DNA of 64,000 nucleotides from Haloplanus sp. GDY1. GTDB taxonomy: Archaea > Halobacteriota > Halobacteria > Halobacteriales > Haloferacaceae. Position numbers and translations under genes: made by a program. The notes under the pieces were generated by a model that ran no database searches, was not told the DNA's origin, and was given only the letters and a program-made list of their open reading frames with translations. The stretch lies in assembly GCF_023703775.1 (NCBI RefSeq), contig NZ_CP098516.1, positions 62,001 to 126,000 of the forward strand, written 5' to 3'. Below, piece after piece: positions 36,056 through 45,296 of the stretch (position 1 is the stretch's first letter; the number at the start of each line of letters is the position of its first letter).

Positions 36056-37710
36056 CGGTCTGCCTCGTTTCGCTCATCCGCCATGTCCGAGTCTGCCGCC
36101 GTGAGCGAGTCGTCAGCAACCGCGTCATCAGTCATTTCCGCGCTCTCCTCACACTCTGCCTCGGTCGCGTCGACGTCCGATTCCGATCGAGACTCTGCGT
36201 CCGACTCGACATCGGCATCGGTATCGATGTCGACGACAGGAGCGTCTTCTGTGCGTACTGCTGCAAGGCCGCCGTCGGTGAGGGTGTCAACATCCATTTC
36301 GCCGCCGTCGGCGATGGGCGTCGTGACGAGGTTCGAGAGGTCCACCTTCTGTCGGGATCGCACTGCAAGTACGACACAGAGGAGCAACGCGGCCAATCCG
36401 GCCGCGTACAACTCAACCGTGAGCGTCGTCACAGCGGCGTTCGAGTCCCACTCATAGGGGTACGCTTCGAGGAACAAACTCATCGCGTAGCCCACAACGC
36501 CGAGACCGACCAGTGAGAGTGCCTTTGTCTTCCGCCCCGAAGGGAAGAGTACGACGAGGCTCAACAGGAAGACAGGAAGGCTCACCGCGCCGGTCGTGAA
36601 CGATGCCGTCCGCGCCAGCCAATAGATATCCGAGCCACGGGCGGCGGCATCCATCGACCACACAAACGCGCCTAGGGCACCCGCGCCGAGCAGGAAACTC
36701 AGTAGGCCAACGAAGACACCCGCGTAGATTGCTTGCGGGACGACCGGGCGGGGACCGTGACCCACTGGCCCGATGTTCCGTGCATACCACCGCAAGACAC
36801 GCGAGTTCGACACTCGCTCAACGAAGTCGGGGTGGGCGTACCCCCCATCACCGACAGGCGAGAGCGGGTCGGCATCCGACTCAATCTCGATTTCGGGGTA
36901 CTCATCGGAGATTCGGTCGAACTCGAAGTCGCCATCCTCATTCGCCTCAGCCTTTGCCGCCGCAGTGACGTCAAAGGCGGCGTCAGCGACATCCTGGGCG
37001 TGATCGTCAGCAAGCGTGTAGGTCCCCTGCGTGAACGAGATGGGCGGCTTCTCCCCGTGGTACACTTCATAGAGAACCTCGAGAACAGCCGCTCGCGTGT
37101 CGAGAATCTCCGTTTTGACCTGCGTCTGCGGGAGTTTCGAGGCCACGCGCTGTGCGCGGGCGTTCACTTCCTCGATGCACGCGGCTTCTGTTTCGCTGTC
37201 CGTCTCGATACTGTTCCCACCGGGGAGGAACGCCCGAAGTTGAGCCATTACTCCGTCGTCGGCCTCTTCGTCTTTCGCGACCGACACCGCGACGAAGAAC
37301 TCGCGGTCACGAATCTCCGCCACATCGACGACGTTCCGGAGCCACTCAGCGTGGTACTGCCGGCCGTAATCCATCAGGGGCGACTCGTCCAATCCGCTGT
37401 CTGCATCGGCATCTCCCTCACCCGCCCCGATGAGTGGTCGGTTGAGATTCTCGAATCGCTCCAGGTAGGGCTCGGGATCGTACGCCGTCGTCATCGAGAG
37501 GATTTGCGTCGGGAACTGTAGCCCGCGTAGGAACGTCATGAACGACAGGTAAAGGCTATCTCGGCGTTCCTCGGAGAGGATGAGCCACTCACGGGGCTGA
37601 ACCCGCATGAGCATCGCGTAGGTCGTAGGCGTTTCCACGACGCCGCCATCGCGGACGTTCTTGAAGTCCATGAGATCCAGCGTCGAACCGGCGCCTTCGT
37701 AATCAGTCAT
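36052..37710 (-). CDS. T4SS membrane protein with VirB4-N-like cytoplasmic domain
   Basis: A 552-residue protein. The first 290 residues resemble the N-terminal domain seen in VirB4 or SCO6880-type proteins (MRVQPREWLILSEERRDSLYLSFMTFLRGLQFPTQILSMT; RDREFFVAVSV). Then about four membrane segments follow (AIYAGVFVGLLSFLLGAGALGAFVW; TGAVSLPVFLLSLVVLFP; LVGLGVVGYAMSLFLEA; AAGLAALLLCVVLAV). A very acidic Asp/Glu/Ser tail ends the protein. In some systems the same domain is part of VirB4 itself; here it is on a separate membrane-bound chain that probably docks the ATPase. Confidence 0.7.
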   Translation of the reverse strand: MTDYEGAGSTLDLMDFKNVRDGGVVETPTTYAMLMRVQPREWLILSEERRDSLYLSFMTFLRGLQFPTQILSMTTAYDPEPYLERFENLNRPLIGAGEGDADADSGLDESPLMDYGRQYHAEWLRNVVDVAEIRDREFFVAVSVAKDEEADDGVMAQLRAFLPGGNSIETDSETEAACIEEVNARAQRVASKLPQTQVKTEILDTRAAVLEVLYEVYHGEKPPISFTQGTYTLADDHAQDVADAAFDVTAAAKAEANEDGDFEFDRISDEYPEIEIESDADPLSPVGDGGYAHPDFVERVSNSRVLRWYARNIGPVGHGPRPVVPQAIYAGVFVGLLSFLLGAGALGAFVWSMDAAARGSDIYWLARTASFTTGAVSLPVFLLSLVVLFPSGRKTKALSLVGLGVVGYAMSLFLEAYPYEWDSNAAVTTLTVELYAAGLAALLLCVVLAVRSRQKVDLSNLVTTPIADGGEMDVDTLTDGGLAAVRTEDAPVVDIDTDADVESDAESRSESDVDATEAECEESAEMTDDAVADDSLTAADSDMADERNEADR

Positions 37711-38182
37711 TGTGTGTGTCTCCGGAGATTATCGTCGAAACCGGCCAATCCGAAGCGGGGCCGGGATCCGCGTCTGCAACCGTATCCGCAGTCGATTCTC
37801 TGTCCACAGTATCCGATTCGCCACTCTCGCCCGCGTTGGGGCGCCCCGTAATCCAGCCCTCGAACGGCTCACGATACGCGATATCATGCTCGCCAGCTTC
37901 CGGCGGTTTCCAGAGGTACTCCGTCCGCCCTCGGAAGTGCCGGGCCATCGCTGCCGCATATCGAATTGGGCGTTGGCCCTCCGGTGTTCGCTTATAAACT
38001 ACGAGGCCGACGAAGGCCCCGATGATGACGAACGGCGCCGTGACTAAGAGCGGAAGCCCGATCGCGTAGAGGATGATCGGGACGATGAGCGGCGGACCTA
38101 CGGACTCGGCCAGCTTCCGGGCCGAGACCCCAAATACCTTCGAGGAAAGCAGATGCGACGCCATAGGAACATCCTTGCTCAT
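37703..38182 (-). CDS. PrgI/TcpE/VirB3-like small T4SS membrane protein
   Basis: A 159-residue protein. Two close hydrophobic segments (PPLIVPIILYAIGLPLLVTAPF; VIIGAFVGLVVYK) are followed by a short basic region and RPIRYAAAMARHFRGRTEYLW. This is the usual make-up of VirB3/PrgI-type partners encoded next to VirB4. The C-terminal third is acidic and variable. It overlaps both neighbours (ATGA type), so translation is coupled. Confidence 0.7.
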   Translation of the reverse strand: MSKDVPMASHLLSSKVFGVSARKLAESVGPPLIVPIILYAIGLPLLVTAPFVIIGAFVGLVVYKRTPEGQRPIRYAAAMARHFRGRTEYLWKPPEAGEHDIAYREPFEGWITGRPNAGESGESDTVDRESTADTVADADPGPASDWPVSTIISGDTHND

Positions 38183-38433
38183 CCAACCGCCTCGTCAGTT
38201 TCCGACGCAGCGTCTCCAGCCAGTTCTGCGTCACCGTCAGCGTCGACGCGGTTCCCAGCGCGTAGGTGTTCCGGCGTCCGGAACTCTTCCGGCCAGTGGC
38301 GTTCGGCGGCGAGTAGGCGCTGCTCGGCTTTCAGCAACATCCCACGCCACGTGAGGCCGTAGTTCTCACGGACGGAATCGAGCCATTCGTACTCCTCTTG
38401 GGAGGTAATCCTGATGCGCGTACTCCCGGGCAT
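38179..38433 (-). CDS. Small acidic T4SS-operon protein, paralog A
   Basis: An 84-residue protein starting MPGSTRIRITSQEEYEWLDSVRENYGLTWRGMLLKAEQRLL. The first 40 residues match the start of the preceding gene product (SQ-E-x-LR-RxxxGMxWRGxLLExA). The two are thus paralogs sharing a short strand-helix module, possibly ribbon-helix-helix-like DNA binding. The ATG overlaps the upstream stop (TGATG). Confidence 0.65.
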   Translation of the reverse strand: MPGSTRIRITSQEEYEWLDSVRENYGLTWRGMLLKAEQRLLAAERHWPEEFRTPEHLRAGNRVDADGDAELAGDAASETDEAVG

Positions 38434-39065
38434 CAGTACTCGCCCCCGTACTCGAAGTGGTAGTCGTCGTAGACCCTCCACTCGTCGAGGTCGTCCTCGT
38501 CCGGGTGGTCGCTCTCGCACCTTTCGTGGCGGAGGACATCGCGAACGTCCTCGTGTGCTGAGTGGGGATGGAGAAGTTCACCCTCTTCGATAGCACGGGC
38601 TTCCCGCACGTCCCATCGTTCATAGGCCCGCGCACGGTCGGCATCGAATTGTGGCGGCTGTCCCGAACCACGTTCAGGCGCGGCCGTGTGGTCACTGTTG
38701 TCCGCACGGTGGCGCTGCGTAACAGCATCCGTATCGTCGTCGCTGTCACCGTCACCATCGCCGCCGAACGCAGAGATGGGGATCTCGGTCGTCGCTCGGA
38801 TGCGCTGTCGCTCGCGGATTTCCTCGCGCAACTGCTCGGTGATTTCTGGCCGACTTAGCCCCCCACGTTCCGCCCCCGTGGGGCTGGGAAGCGTCGTAGC
38901 GAGTGCTGGGTGGAGCTCTGTGAGCGCCTTGAGCAAGTCTATACTTTCTGCGTGCTTGGCCCCCTCTAGCAGGACACCGCGCCACACCATCCCGTGTCGG
39001 TCACGGAGATTGCGAAGGCGGTCGGCCTCCTGTTGAGAGTGCCAATCAACTTGGATTTCAGGCAT
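38433..39065 (-). CDS. First gene of T4SS minus operon, paralog B
   Basis: A 210-residue, highly acidic protein starting MPEIQVDWHSQQEADRLRNLRDRHGMVWRGVLLEGAKH. The first 45 residues resemble the neighbouring 84-residue protein. The remainder is disordered and Asp/Arg/His-rich (ESDHPDEDDLDEWRVYDDYHFEYGGEY). As the promoter-proximal gene with a short possible DNA-binding head it may regulate transfer or be a relaxosome accessory. GAACACCCTCC ends one base before its ATG. Confidence 0.65.
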   Translation of the reverse strand: MPEIQVDWHSQQEADRLRNLRDRHGMVWRGVLLEGAKHAESIDLLKALTELHPALATTLPSPTGAERGGLSRPEITEQLREEIRERQRIRATTEIPISAFGGDGDGDSDDDTDAVTQRHRADNSDHTAAPERGSGQPPQFDADRARAYERWDVREARAIEEGELLHPHSAHEDVRDVLRHERCESDHPDEDDLDEWRVYDDYHFEYGGEY

Positions 39066-39419
39066 AGGAGGGTGTTCTCATTGATTGAATTGTGGACAGA
39101 GTCCCGGGTGGCACTCCCCCGAGCGTTGCGGGCCGCGCTGGACGTCTCGACACGCCCAGCAGTCTCCCACCCATCTCGAGAGAGCCAGTCGTCGCTCGGT
39201 TCGCAAGCGACCGACTGGTGATAACCGGGATTTTCCATCGACACCCGTAAGCCGTCCGCCCTTAAGGAGTTTTCACGGCTACATTTGATGTAGAAATGTG
39301 GCGGATGTGACGCTACATTCGATGTGGTCGAAGAGAGTATTTAGCCGTTGACGGCTTTCCGTCCTGCACCACACACCAACGTCGTCACACCAGACGGTGC
39401 GTGGAGAGAACACCCTCCC
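39066..39419. promoter_or_regulatory. Divergent T4SS control region 1
   Basis: The 354 bp between divergent operons hold GAACACCCTCC just before each start codon (39067-39077 minus; 39408-39418 plus, one base from each ATG). Two copies of CTACAT-N3-ATGTAG lie at 39279-39293 (perfect) and 39313-39327 (ATGTGG). A TATTTA box lies near 39338-39343 for the plus operon. The layout is mirrored in the second control region at 45297-45499. Confidence 0.6.
39279..39327. promoter_or_regulatory. Pair of CTACAT-N3-ATGTAG palindromes
   Basis: Two 15-bp sites whose centres are 34 bp apart (about three helical turns) lie just upstream of the plus-strand TATA-like box. Further sites are at 45435-45449 and, less perfect, 58490-58504. 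Confidence 0.55.
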
Positions 39420-39815
39420 ATGTTAGTCTTACAACCCGAGGTCTTCGAGGTTGCCAGCCGATGGCTCATCCTCACTGGATCTCCCTCAATCACCAGTACC
39501 GCCTTCGACGCGCTCCTCCTCTCGGCCCTGGATACTCTGCACGCCTCGTTCGTTCCACTCCAGTCGGGCTCAGATCTGAGCACGCTCATCGCAGATTTGA
39601 AAGACGCGATTAAGCTCCCCGGCTGGGTCGGCTCCCTCCTCAAATGGAGCGGGCTCATCACGATGATTATCGGCATCATTGCGTACTTCGTTAGCCCCTC
39701 CGTGAACAACCGGCGACGAGGATTCGCGATGGCGACCACCGGGGTCGTCATCTCGATCATCGGCTTCGCCTTCCCGGTCTTCATCGGCCTGATTGATTAT
39801 GTCCTCTCAGGCTGA
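39420..39815 (+). CDS. VirB2-like small membrane protein 1
   Basis: A 131-residue protein. After an amphipathic N-terminal half come two membrane segments with a short basic loop: LLKWSGLITMIIGIIAYFVSP, NNRRRG, FAMATTGVVISIIGFAFPVFIGLIDYV. The same TM-basic loop-TM unit appears in the products at 43782 and 45500. This is the layout of VirB2/TraA-type pilin subunits. It overlaps the next gene by 17 nt. Confidence 0.65.
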   Translation: MLVLQPEVFEVASRWLILTGSPSITSTAFDALLLSALDTLHASFVPLQSGSDLSTLIADLKDAIKLPGWVGSLLKWSGLITMIIGIIAYFVSPSVNNRRRGFAMATTGVVISIIGFAFPVFIGLIDYVLSG

Positions 39816-40017
39816 CTCCCCCCGGAAAGAGACAGATAGCGTCCCGACGGAAACGGGTCAGGACGACACCACGCTGGGAGGGCGTGTCGCGTCCGCCGGT
39901 CGCGCTCTCCGAGCCCAGCTCTCAGGGCGAGAGCGAAGCCTCGGTCTCTCCCGACACGGACGGAGGACCAGACTCGGATTCGGACTTGAACCTAACACCG
40001 AACAGCATCCGTTCTAG
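39799..40017 (+). pseudogene. 5' fragment of large T4SS surface-protein gene, cut by IS
   Basis: From ATG 39799 the frame encodes an acidic then Arg-rich cytoplasmic leader of 69 native residues ending LEPNTEQ at base 40005. There the IS element begins and the frame stops 12 bp later. Removing the IS and one target duplicate joins TEQ directly to FPHRVHACITLAL at 41461 in the same frame, so this is the missing N-terminus of the gene continuing at 41461-43785. Confidence 0.75.
39996..40005 (+). repeat. Target site duplication, left copy
   Basis: CACCGAACAG directly left of the IS end; an identical copy follows the right end at 41451-41460. Confidence 0.85.
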
Positions 40018-41450
40018 TTTAACGCGACAACCGACCGCCGTCTGTTGATCTGATATCGTCGCAACTACCCGGTTGAGAAACCCGGTGGAAAGTATGACCT
40101 ACAGCCCACCGGATTCAGTCGTAGTTGACCGGATTCAAAGAGCGTTTCCCTCCGATGAGTTGCGCGAGCGCGCTCGCGCAACGAATCTCGTTGAACGTCA
40201 GCGCAAGTTCGACATCGTTGCACTATTCTACACACTCTCGTTTGGCTTCGCTGCCGGCTCAGACCGCTCTCTACAAGCATTTCTCGAACGCTACGTCGAG
40301 ATGGCTGACTGCGACGAACTCTCCTACGCAGCGTTCCACAACTGGTTCGAACCGGGCTTCGTTGCACTCCTTCGAGAGATTCTCGATGACGCTATCGAGA
40401 ATCTCGATACTGGACGAACCGACTTGAACGGACGTCTCGAACGCTTTCGAGACGTCCTGATTGCCGACGCGACTATCGTTTCACTGTACCAGGACGCCGC
40501 TGATGTCTACGCAGCAACTGGCGAGGACCAAGCTGAACTGAAGCTCCACCTCATCGAGTCACTCTCGACAGGTCTCCCAACACGGCTCCGCACAACCGAC
40601 GGAACAACGCATGAACGGAGTCAGCTACCCACCGGAGAGTGGGTAGCTGACGCCCTCATACTCCTTGATCTAGGCTTCTACGACTTCTGGCTGTTCGACC
40701 GAATCGACCAGAACGGCGGATGGTTCGTCTCCCGCGTCAAGGACAACGCGAACTTCGAGATTGTCGAAGAACTACGGACGTGGCGGGGTAACAGTATCCC
40801 GCTGGAAGGGGAGTCGCTGCAGGCCGTCCTTGACGACCTGCAGCGACAGGAGATTGATATCCGAATCACGCTCTCGTTTGATCGCAAACGAGGGTCGGGC
40901 GCAAGCGCGACCCGGACGTTTCGGCTGATCGGTCTGCGCAACGAGGAGACCGACGAGTACCATCTGTATCTGACGAATCTCGGCAAGGAGGGCTATAGCG
41001 CGCCCGATATCGCGCAGCTCTATCGGGCGCGCTGGGAAGTCGAGTTGCTGTTCAAGGAGTTAAAATCGCGGTTCGGTTTGGACGAGATCAACACGACCGA
41101 CGCCTACATTATCGAGGCGCTGGTTATTATGGCAGCAATTTCGCTGATGATGAGCCGTGTAATTGTGGACGAGTTGCGGTCAGTTGAGGCCAGACAGCGT
41201 GAGGCCGAAGCCGCCGCAGACGCCGACGAGTCGGCGTCGCGGCTCCCTCGGCGTCGCTGTTCGCTAGCCGTGGAGCGGCACGCTCATCTGATTCAGCTAT
41301 ATCTCATGGTTGAGTTGGGTTACGAACTACCGGATTTGGACGAGCTGTTGCTGTGGGCGTCACGAAATCCAAATCCACACAGGAAACGGCTACGCAGCCA
41401 GGTTGAATCGGGTGAGTTCAGCTTTGCTCGCCACTAAACTAGAACGGATG
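40006..41450 (+). mobile_element. Complete IS4-family (ISH8-group-like) insertion sequence, 1445 bp
   Basis: Terminal inverted repeats CATCCGTTCTAGTTTA (left) and its complement TAAACTAGAACGGATG (right) bound the element. Ten-base direct repeats CACCGAACAG flank it. It carries one intact transposase gene. Both ends and duplications are perfect, so the insertion looks recent. It splits the large T4SS surface-protein gene. Confidence 0.9.
40094..41437 (+). CDS. IS4-family transposase (ISH8-like)
   Basis: A 447-residue DDE transposase. The first Asp is in DVLIADATIVSLY, the second in ALILLDLGFYDFWLFDRI. The Glu lies in the IS4 YREK-type block LYRARWEVELLFKELKSRFGL. It also has FDRKRGSGASATRTFRLIGLRN between them. 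The length is normal for the group and all motifs are intact, so it should be functional. ATG 40094 is preferred; an in-frame TTG 21 nt upstream is possible. Confidence 0.9.
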   Translation: MTYSPPDSVVVDRIQRAFPSDELRERARATNLVERQRKFDIVALFYTLSFGFAAGSDRSLQAFLERYVEMADCDELSYAAFHNWFEPGFVALLREILDDAIENLDTGRTDLNGRLERFRDVLIADATIVSLYQDAADVYAATGEDQAELKLHLIESLSTGLPTRLRTTDGTTHERSQLPTGEWVADALILLDLGFYDFWLFDRIDQNGGWFVSRVKDNANFEIVEELRTWRGNSIPLEGESLQAVLDDLQRQEIDIRITLSFDRKRGSGASATRTFRLIGLRNEETDEYHLYLTNLGKEGYSAPDIAQLYRARWEVELLFKELKSRFGLDEINTTDAYIIEALVIMAAISLMMSRVIVDELRSVEARQREAEAAADADESASRLPRRRCSLAVERHAHLIQLYLMVELGYELPDLDELLLWASRNPNPHRKRLRSQVESGEFSFARH

Positions 41451-41460
41451 CACCGAACAG
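41451..41460 (+). repeat. Target site duplication, right copy
   Basis: CACCGAACAG, identical to 39996-40005. Confidence 0.85.
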
Positions 41461-43785
41461 TTCCCACACCGCGTCCACGCGTGCATTACGCTGGCACTCG
41501 TGGCATCACTGCTACTCGCGTCCGTCAGTGTCGTCGCTGCCGCTGGGCTAGGACCCATCACCGCAATCCCCGCCCCCGACCCCGGCATCGAGAAGCACTA
41601 CGACGATACCTACCGTATTCTCGCGAACAACGATGACGACGCTGACCCCGGCGATATCTCGTATAACGGATACTTCGAGAACGACTACCCTTACGGCCCG
41701 GTCGAACTCCAGGCCAAATCGCAATCGCCCTCACAGACACTTCGATATGCCGCCACGCAAGATGTTTATATCAGGGACATCAGCGATTTCCAAGCCGTCC
41801 CCTATCAAGACAAGTGGACTCCCTATGCTGATCTCCTTTCATACCAGGAAACGGAGTTCCTCCGAGTCCATGGCAACAACACCTACGACGGCCCCCCGAG
41901 CACCGATGGGGAATGGTTCGTCCGCGTCACCAGTCAATACGGCGAGTGGCAACCCGTCTACAATGCTGATGTCAGGTGGAACCCCGACGCAGGAGAACAC
42001 TACGTTGCAAACCCCGAGGAAGCGCTAGTCCACGAGGCCTACTACTCGAACACGATCGCCCGAAACCTCCACGCTGCCCGCCAGTATACACAGTACGCCC
42101 AGGACTCCGACCGAGTCGCCATCCCGATGATGAACGGCCGAGAACTCTACCCGACCAGCGATGGGGCGAGTATGTCCCGGAAATGGGGGCAGTCAAATTT
42201 CGACACCGTTCAAGATTCGTGGGTCGGCATCAACCACGTCTTCGGCGGGGTCTGGTATCGCGATAGTTACGTCGTGGGTGGGGTTCCGACGCGAGGAGCC
42301 TACGTCCCATTCGACCACCGAGCCGTCACCCCGCCGGACTACAGCTACCAAGACCAGTGTCGGAAGAAGCACATCCACCGGCGAACGCACACTCACGACA
42401 ACTCCACCCACACGCACACAAGTACCCACTGGCACTACTACGACCGGACAAAGTGGGCTGAGTACGATCTCATCAACTCTAGTGCCGAAGTGACCTCTGT
42501 TCGGCTTGACCGTCCCGGATTCAGCGGCGACTCTGAGTGGGCGAAATTCGGCGACATCACTTGGATAGCTATCGAAGACCCGTCCAGCAGGCCTCTCGAA
42601 TACCCCCGAGGCGAATACACACTCACTGCCACCCTCGAAGTTACCAGTGAAATCGAGACTCGATGGGGTATCACGAGCTCACAGTGCAGCGAATTGTCGC
42701 GATCCAGTACAGATACCTACACGCACACGACGCAGTACAGCGTCCCTGTGACGATTACCGACTACGATTCGCCTAACCTCAACATCTCCGTCGTTCACAT
42801 CGACGGTGAAGGGGATGACCGCCTGCTCGTCACGTGGGACGGCGATCAGGATCTCCCCCACGACCCGTGGAGACAAATCCAGGTCGACATTGACGGGAAG
42901 GTCGTCAATTTTGACTCACCGTGGCGATTCTACGGCGTCTCACGGAACGACGAAGTCGTCGTCCGGACTACGAGCGGGTCGCAAACGCACGCTGTGACTC
43001 ACACACAGGATGACCGCTGGCCGGCCATCTATCACTACCAGACGAGCGTCGCCAACGTCACGATGGGCTTCCCGCTCCCCCAGAACGGGGCTGAACACCA
43101 ACGTTGGGGCTATCTCAGGCCCGTCGATATGCAGGTCGCGGCCCGGCCAGGCGGCGCACCGCTCCCTGCCGGCGTCAACGCTCCCGATAACGACGGCCCG
43201 ACCGAACTCTATACCCAGTACGTCGTCTCCGTTAACTCGAATGACCTCGATACTGGTGAGACAGCGTCCGCGACCGCCAACAACCCCTTCGGTGCGAAAA
43301 TCGACCAGCCTGAGGTTTCTACGAAACCGTACTCTCCCGCCGTCCTTCGACTGATGGAGATCGATCGGTCACCGACGGGCGAGGGTCACGAGGGCACGCT
43401 CATCCTGACCGATACGACCGACAACTTCCTCGCCGGAAAGGTCATCACCGTCATCCAAGGAGACGGGACGGAGTGGACCGTCACCACCGATTCTGAGGGC
43501 CGTGCCCCTGTCACGTGGAACGGCGTGTCGCTTCGGGCCCGATACGACGGTGACGTGTGGGACACCGGCCCGGACAATCCCTACTACAAGGGAGACAGTA
43601 TCCTCTATCTCCTCCCGCCGGGAGAGATAGCGTTCGCAGCCGTCGGCACGGTCGGCGAGTACATCTCCGGGGCGATCAACAACACGCTCATCTTCGTCGA
43701 GTGGCTCGCGCTGGGCATCTTCGCGTTCTGGTACGTGCGGATGCGCCGCCGGACGACCAAGCGCGGTGGGGGGAAGAAGGCATGA
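41461..43785 (+). pseudogene. Large T4SS surface protein, 3' part of IS-interrupted gene
   Basis: About 775 residues from the IS edge. A hydrophobic anchor (HACITLALVASLLLASVSVVAAAG) is followed by a 700-residue extracellular region. That region is rich in Tyr, His and Thr, with repeated TH/HTH runs (HRRTHTHDNSTHTHTSTHWHYY) and beta-type stretches. It ends with an Ig-like segment near 43330-43560, a second membrane helix (NTLIFVEWLALGIFAFWYV) and a basic tail. A GTG at 41500 (MASLLLASV) could restart translation inside the signal anchor and give a 761-residue product, so partial function may survive. No family was recognised; position suggests a cell-contact or channel-surface component. It overlaps the next gene (ATGA). 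Confidence 0.7.
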
Positions 43786-44285
43786 GTAACGTCGGCGCGT
43801 TCGTCGAGCCCATCCTCCGCGTCTACCAACTCGCAGAGATAATCGGCCGCTATGGCACGCTCATCGCGCTCGTGATCGGCATCATCGGGTGGTTTTCCGC
43901 CTCGAACGACGCCCGCTCGATGGCCCGGTACCGAGGGATGGCCGTCGGTGGCGCGGTTGGATACGTTGCCATCATCGCCCTCGACGTCATCTACGACGTG
44001 CTCGTGTTCATCCTGGGAACGCAATTTCTCCCCGCCGGCTGGCCCTACGGTGCAATCACGGGCTCACACGCCACCTCGCTCTCGCAACTCGGGACCGCCC
44101 TCAGTCTCGTCCTTGAAGCCCTCGGCCTCGCTATCTTCATCATCGGGGTGACGTGGTGGGCATTCGGTAGTCGAGGCTCACTCGCCGACGCACGAGGTCG
44201 GCGGGGCATCGTTATCGGACTCACCCTCGTCGGAGCGAGCATCGGCGGCAACGTGTTCAGTACGCTCGCTTGGATACTTCTGTGA
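43782..44285 (+). CDS. VirB2-like small membrane protein 2 (four TM)
   Basis: A 167-residue protein starting MSNVGAFVEPILRVYQLAEIIGRYG. It has membrane segments TLIALVIGIIGWFSA, GMAVGGAVGYVAIIALDVIYDVLVFIL, LGTALSLVLEALGLAIFIIGVTWWAF and GIVIGLTLVGASIGGNVFSTLAWILL. The first pair, separated by a charged loop NDARSMARYR, repeats the layout of the products at 39420 and 45500. The ATG overlaps the upstream stop. Probably an inner-membrane part of the transfer apparatus. Confidence 0.65.
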   Translation: MSNVGAFVEPILRVYQLAEIIGRYGTLIALVIGIIGWFSASNDARSMARYRGMAVGGAVGYVAIIALDVIYDVLVFILGTQFLPAGWPYGAITGSHATSLSQLGTALSLVLEALGLAIFIIGVTWWAFGSRGSLADARGRRGIVIGLTLVGASIGGNVFSTLAWILL

Positions 44286-44339
44286 CCCACACTGAGCACA
44301 CCTGCCCTGACACACGACGCACACTGCCACACTCAAACC

Positions 44340-44984
44340 ATGACCTCCACCACCGACCCGAAACCCGAAGATACCGACCCCACCGATCTCCCGCTTCTCC
44401 CCGAGGACACTATCGCCAGGCGAATTTACGACCGCATCACCGACCGGCGCGTACTCGCCGTCCTCATCATCGTCTTTGCTCCGATGATCGGCTGGGTCAG
44501 CTACACGATGTACTCCGATTTCACCTCGCCTGATTACGCTCGAGCGACTATCTCCGACGAGAACGGGGCCCGCCTCGAATCCGTCGAAGGCCCCGTCGCC
44601 GCAACCTGGCGCGAACACTATACGGGACTCTCCGAAACCGATTCACTAGAGGCAGGAGAGGGGATGTTCTTCCTCCACGACCAGGAGAAAGAACGCGCCT
44701 ACGTGATGCGGGAGATGGCGTTCCCGATTGACATCATCTTCATCGACGCTGAGGGGCGAGTCACAGCGATTCACCACGCCGAACTCGAAGAAGCACCCCT
44801 CACAGAATACCGAGGTGTCGGGAAGTACGTCCTCGAAGTTCCCTACGGATGGACGATGGAGAATGGTATTGAGGTCGGCGCTACCGTCGACATCCGGTGG
44901 GGACCGCCGCGATACCGTGGCGGTGGCTCTACCGTCGCTGCTGCCACGGTGGTCGAGAACACACCTCCGCAAGGTTCTAATTAA
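44340..44984 (+). CDS. DUF192 (COG1430) protein with membrane anchor
   Basis: A 214-residue protein. One N-terminal membrane helix (RVLAVLIIVFAPMIGWVSYTMY) is followed by the DUF192 core: GEGMFFLHDQEKERAYVMREMAFPIDIIFIDAEGRVTAIHHAE and YVLEVPYGWTMENGIEVGATVDI. DUF192 proteins are small extracytoplasmic domains of unknown chemistry, common in haloarchaea. Its place as last gene of the plus operon hints at a role at the outer face of the T4SS. Confidence 0.85.
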   Translation: MTSTTDPKPEDTDPTDLPLLPEDTIARRIYDRITDRRVLAVLIIVFAPMIGWVSYTMYSDFTSPDYARATISDENGARLESVEGPVAATWREHYTGLSETDSLEAGEGMFFLHDQEKERAYVMREMAFPIDIIFIDAEGRVTAIHHAELEEAPLTEYRGVGKYVLEVPYGWTMENGIEVGATVDIRWGPPRYRGGGSTVAAATVVENTPPQGSN

Positions 44985-45041
44985 TTGACCCGCCGGGAAT
45001 CCAGTTCCCTTCGAAATCGCAGAAGAATGGTTCTGTTCGGT

Positions 45042-45296
45042 TTATTCGTCGTCGCTTTTCGAGAGTGTAATCGAGGGGATATACACACTCTCGAACTCGT
45101 CGGGTTCTGGGAATTCAATGGTGTCGAGCAGCTCGGTCACCGCCTCGTCGAACGTCTTGTCGACGAAGGGGTTGAAATTCTTGTACGCCGTGAGCCGCGC
45201 GTGGGTCTCTCGACGGAGACAGACGTTGATCTTAGTCGAGGGCCCGTCGCACTCGCTGTCGAGACTGGAGGAACCGTTCGAGTTGGTTGTAGACAT
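45042..45296 (-). CDS. Ribbon-helix-helix-like regulator, candidate T4SS repressor
   Basis: An 84-residue protein starting MSTTNSNGSSSLDSE. After a Ser-rich head, TKINVCLRRETHARLTAYKNFN...TFDEAVTELLDTI has the strand-helix-helix order of CopG/RHH proteins (alternating strand, then ETHxRL helix, then DEAVTELL). The end is acidic. ATG 45296 is preferred because AGGTGAT (a Shine-Dalgarno-like site) lies just upstream. It faces the pilin gene across the second CTACAT-N3-ATGTAG region, so it is the natural candidate to bind that palindrome. Confidence 0.6.
   Translation of the reverse strand: MSTTNSNGSSSLDSECDGPSTKINVCLRRETHARLTAYKNFNPFVDKTFDEAVTELLDTIEFPEPDEFESVYIPSITLSKSDDE

Noticed and set aside
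38966-39244. 92-residue minus frame upstream of the T4SS minus operon
   Set aside because: It overlaps the start of the 38433-39065 gene in another frame and is not acidic; the region is better explained as a control region.
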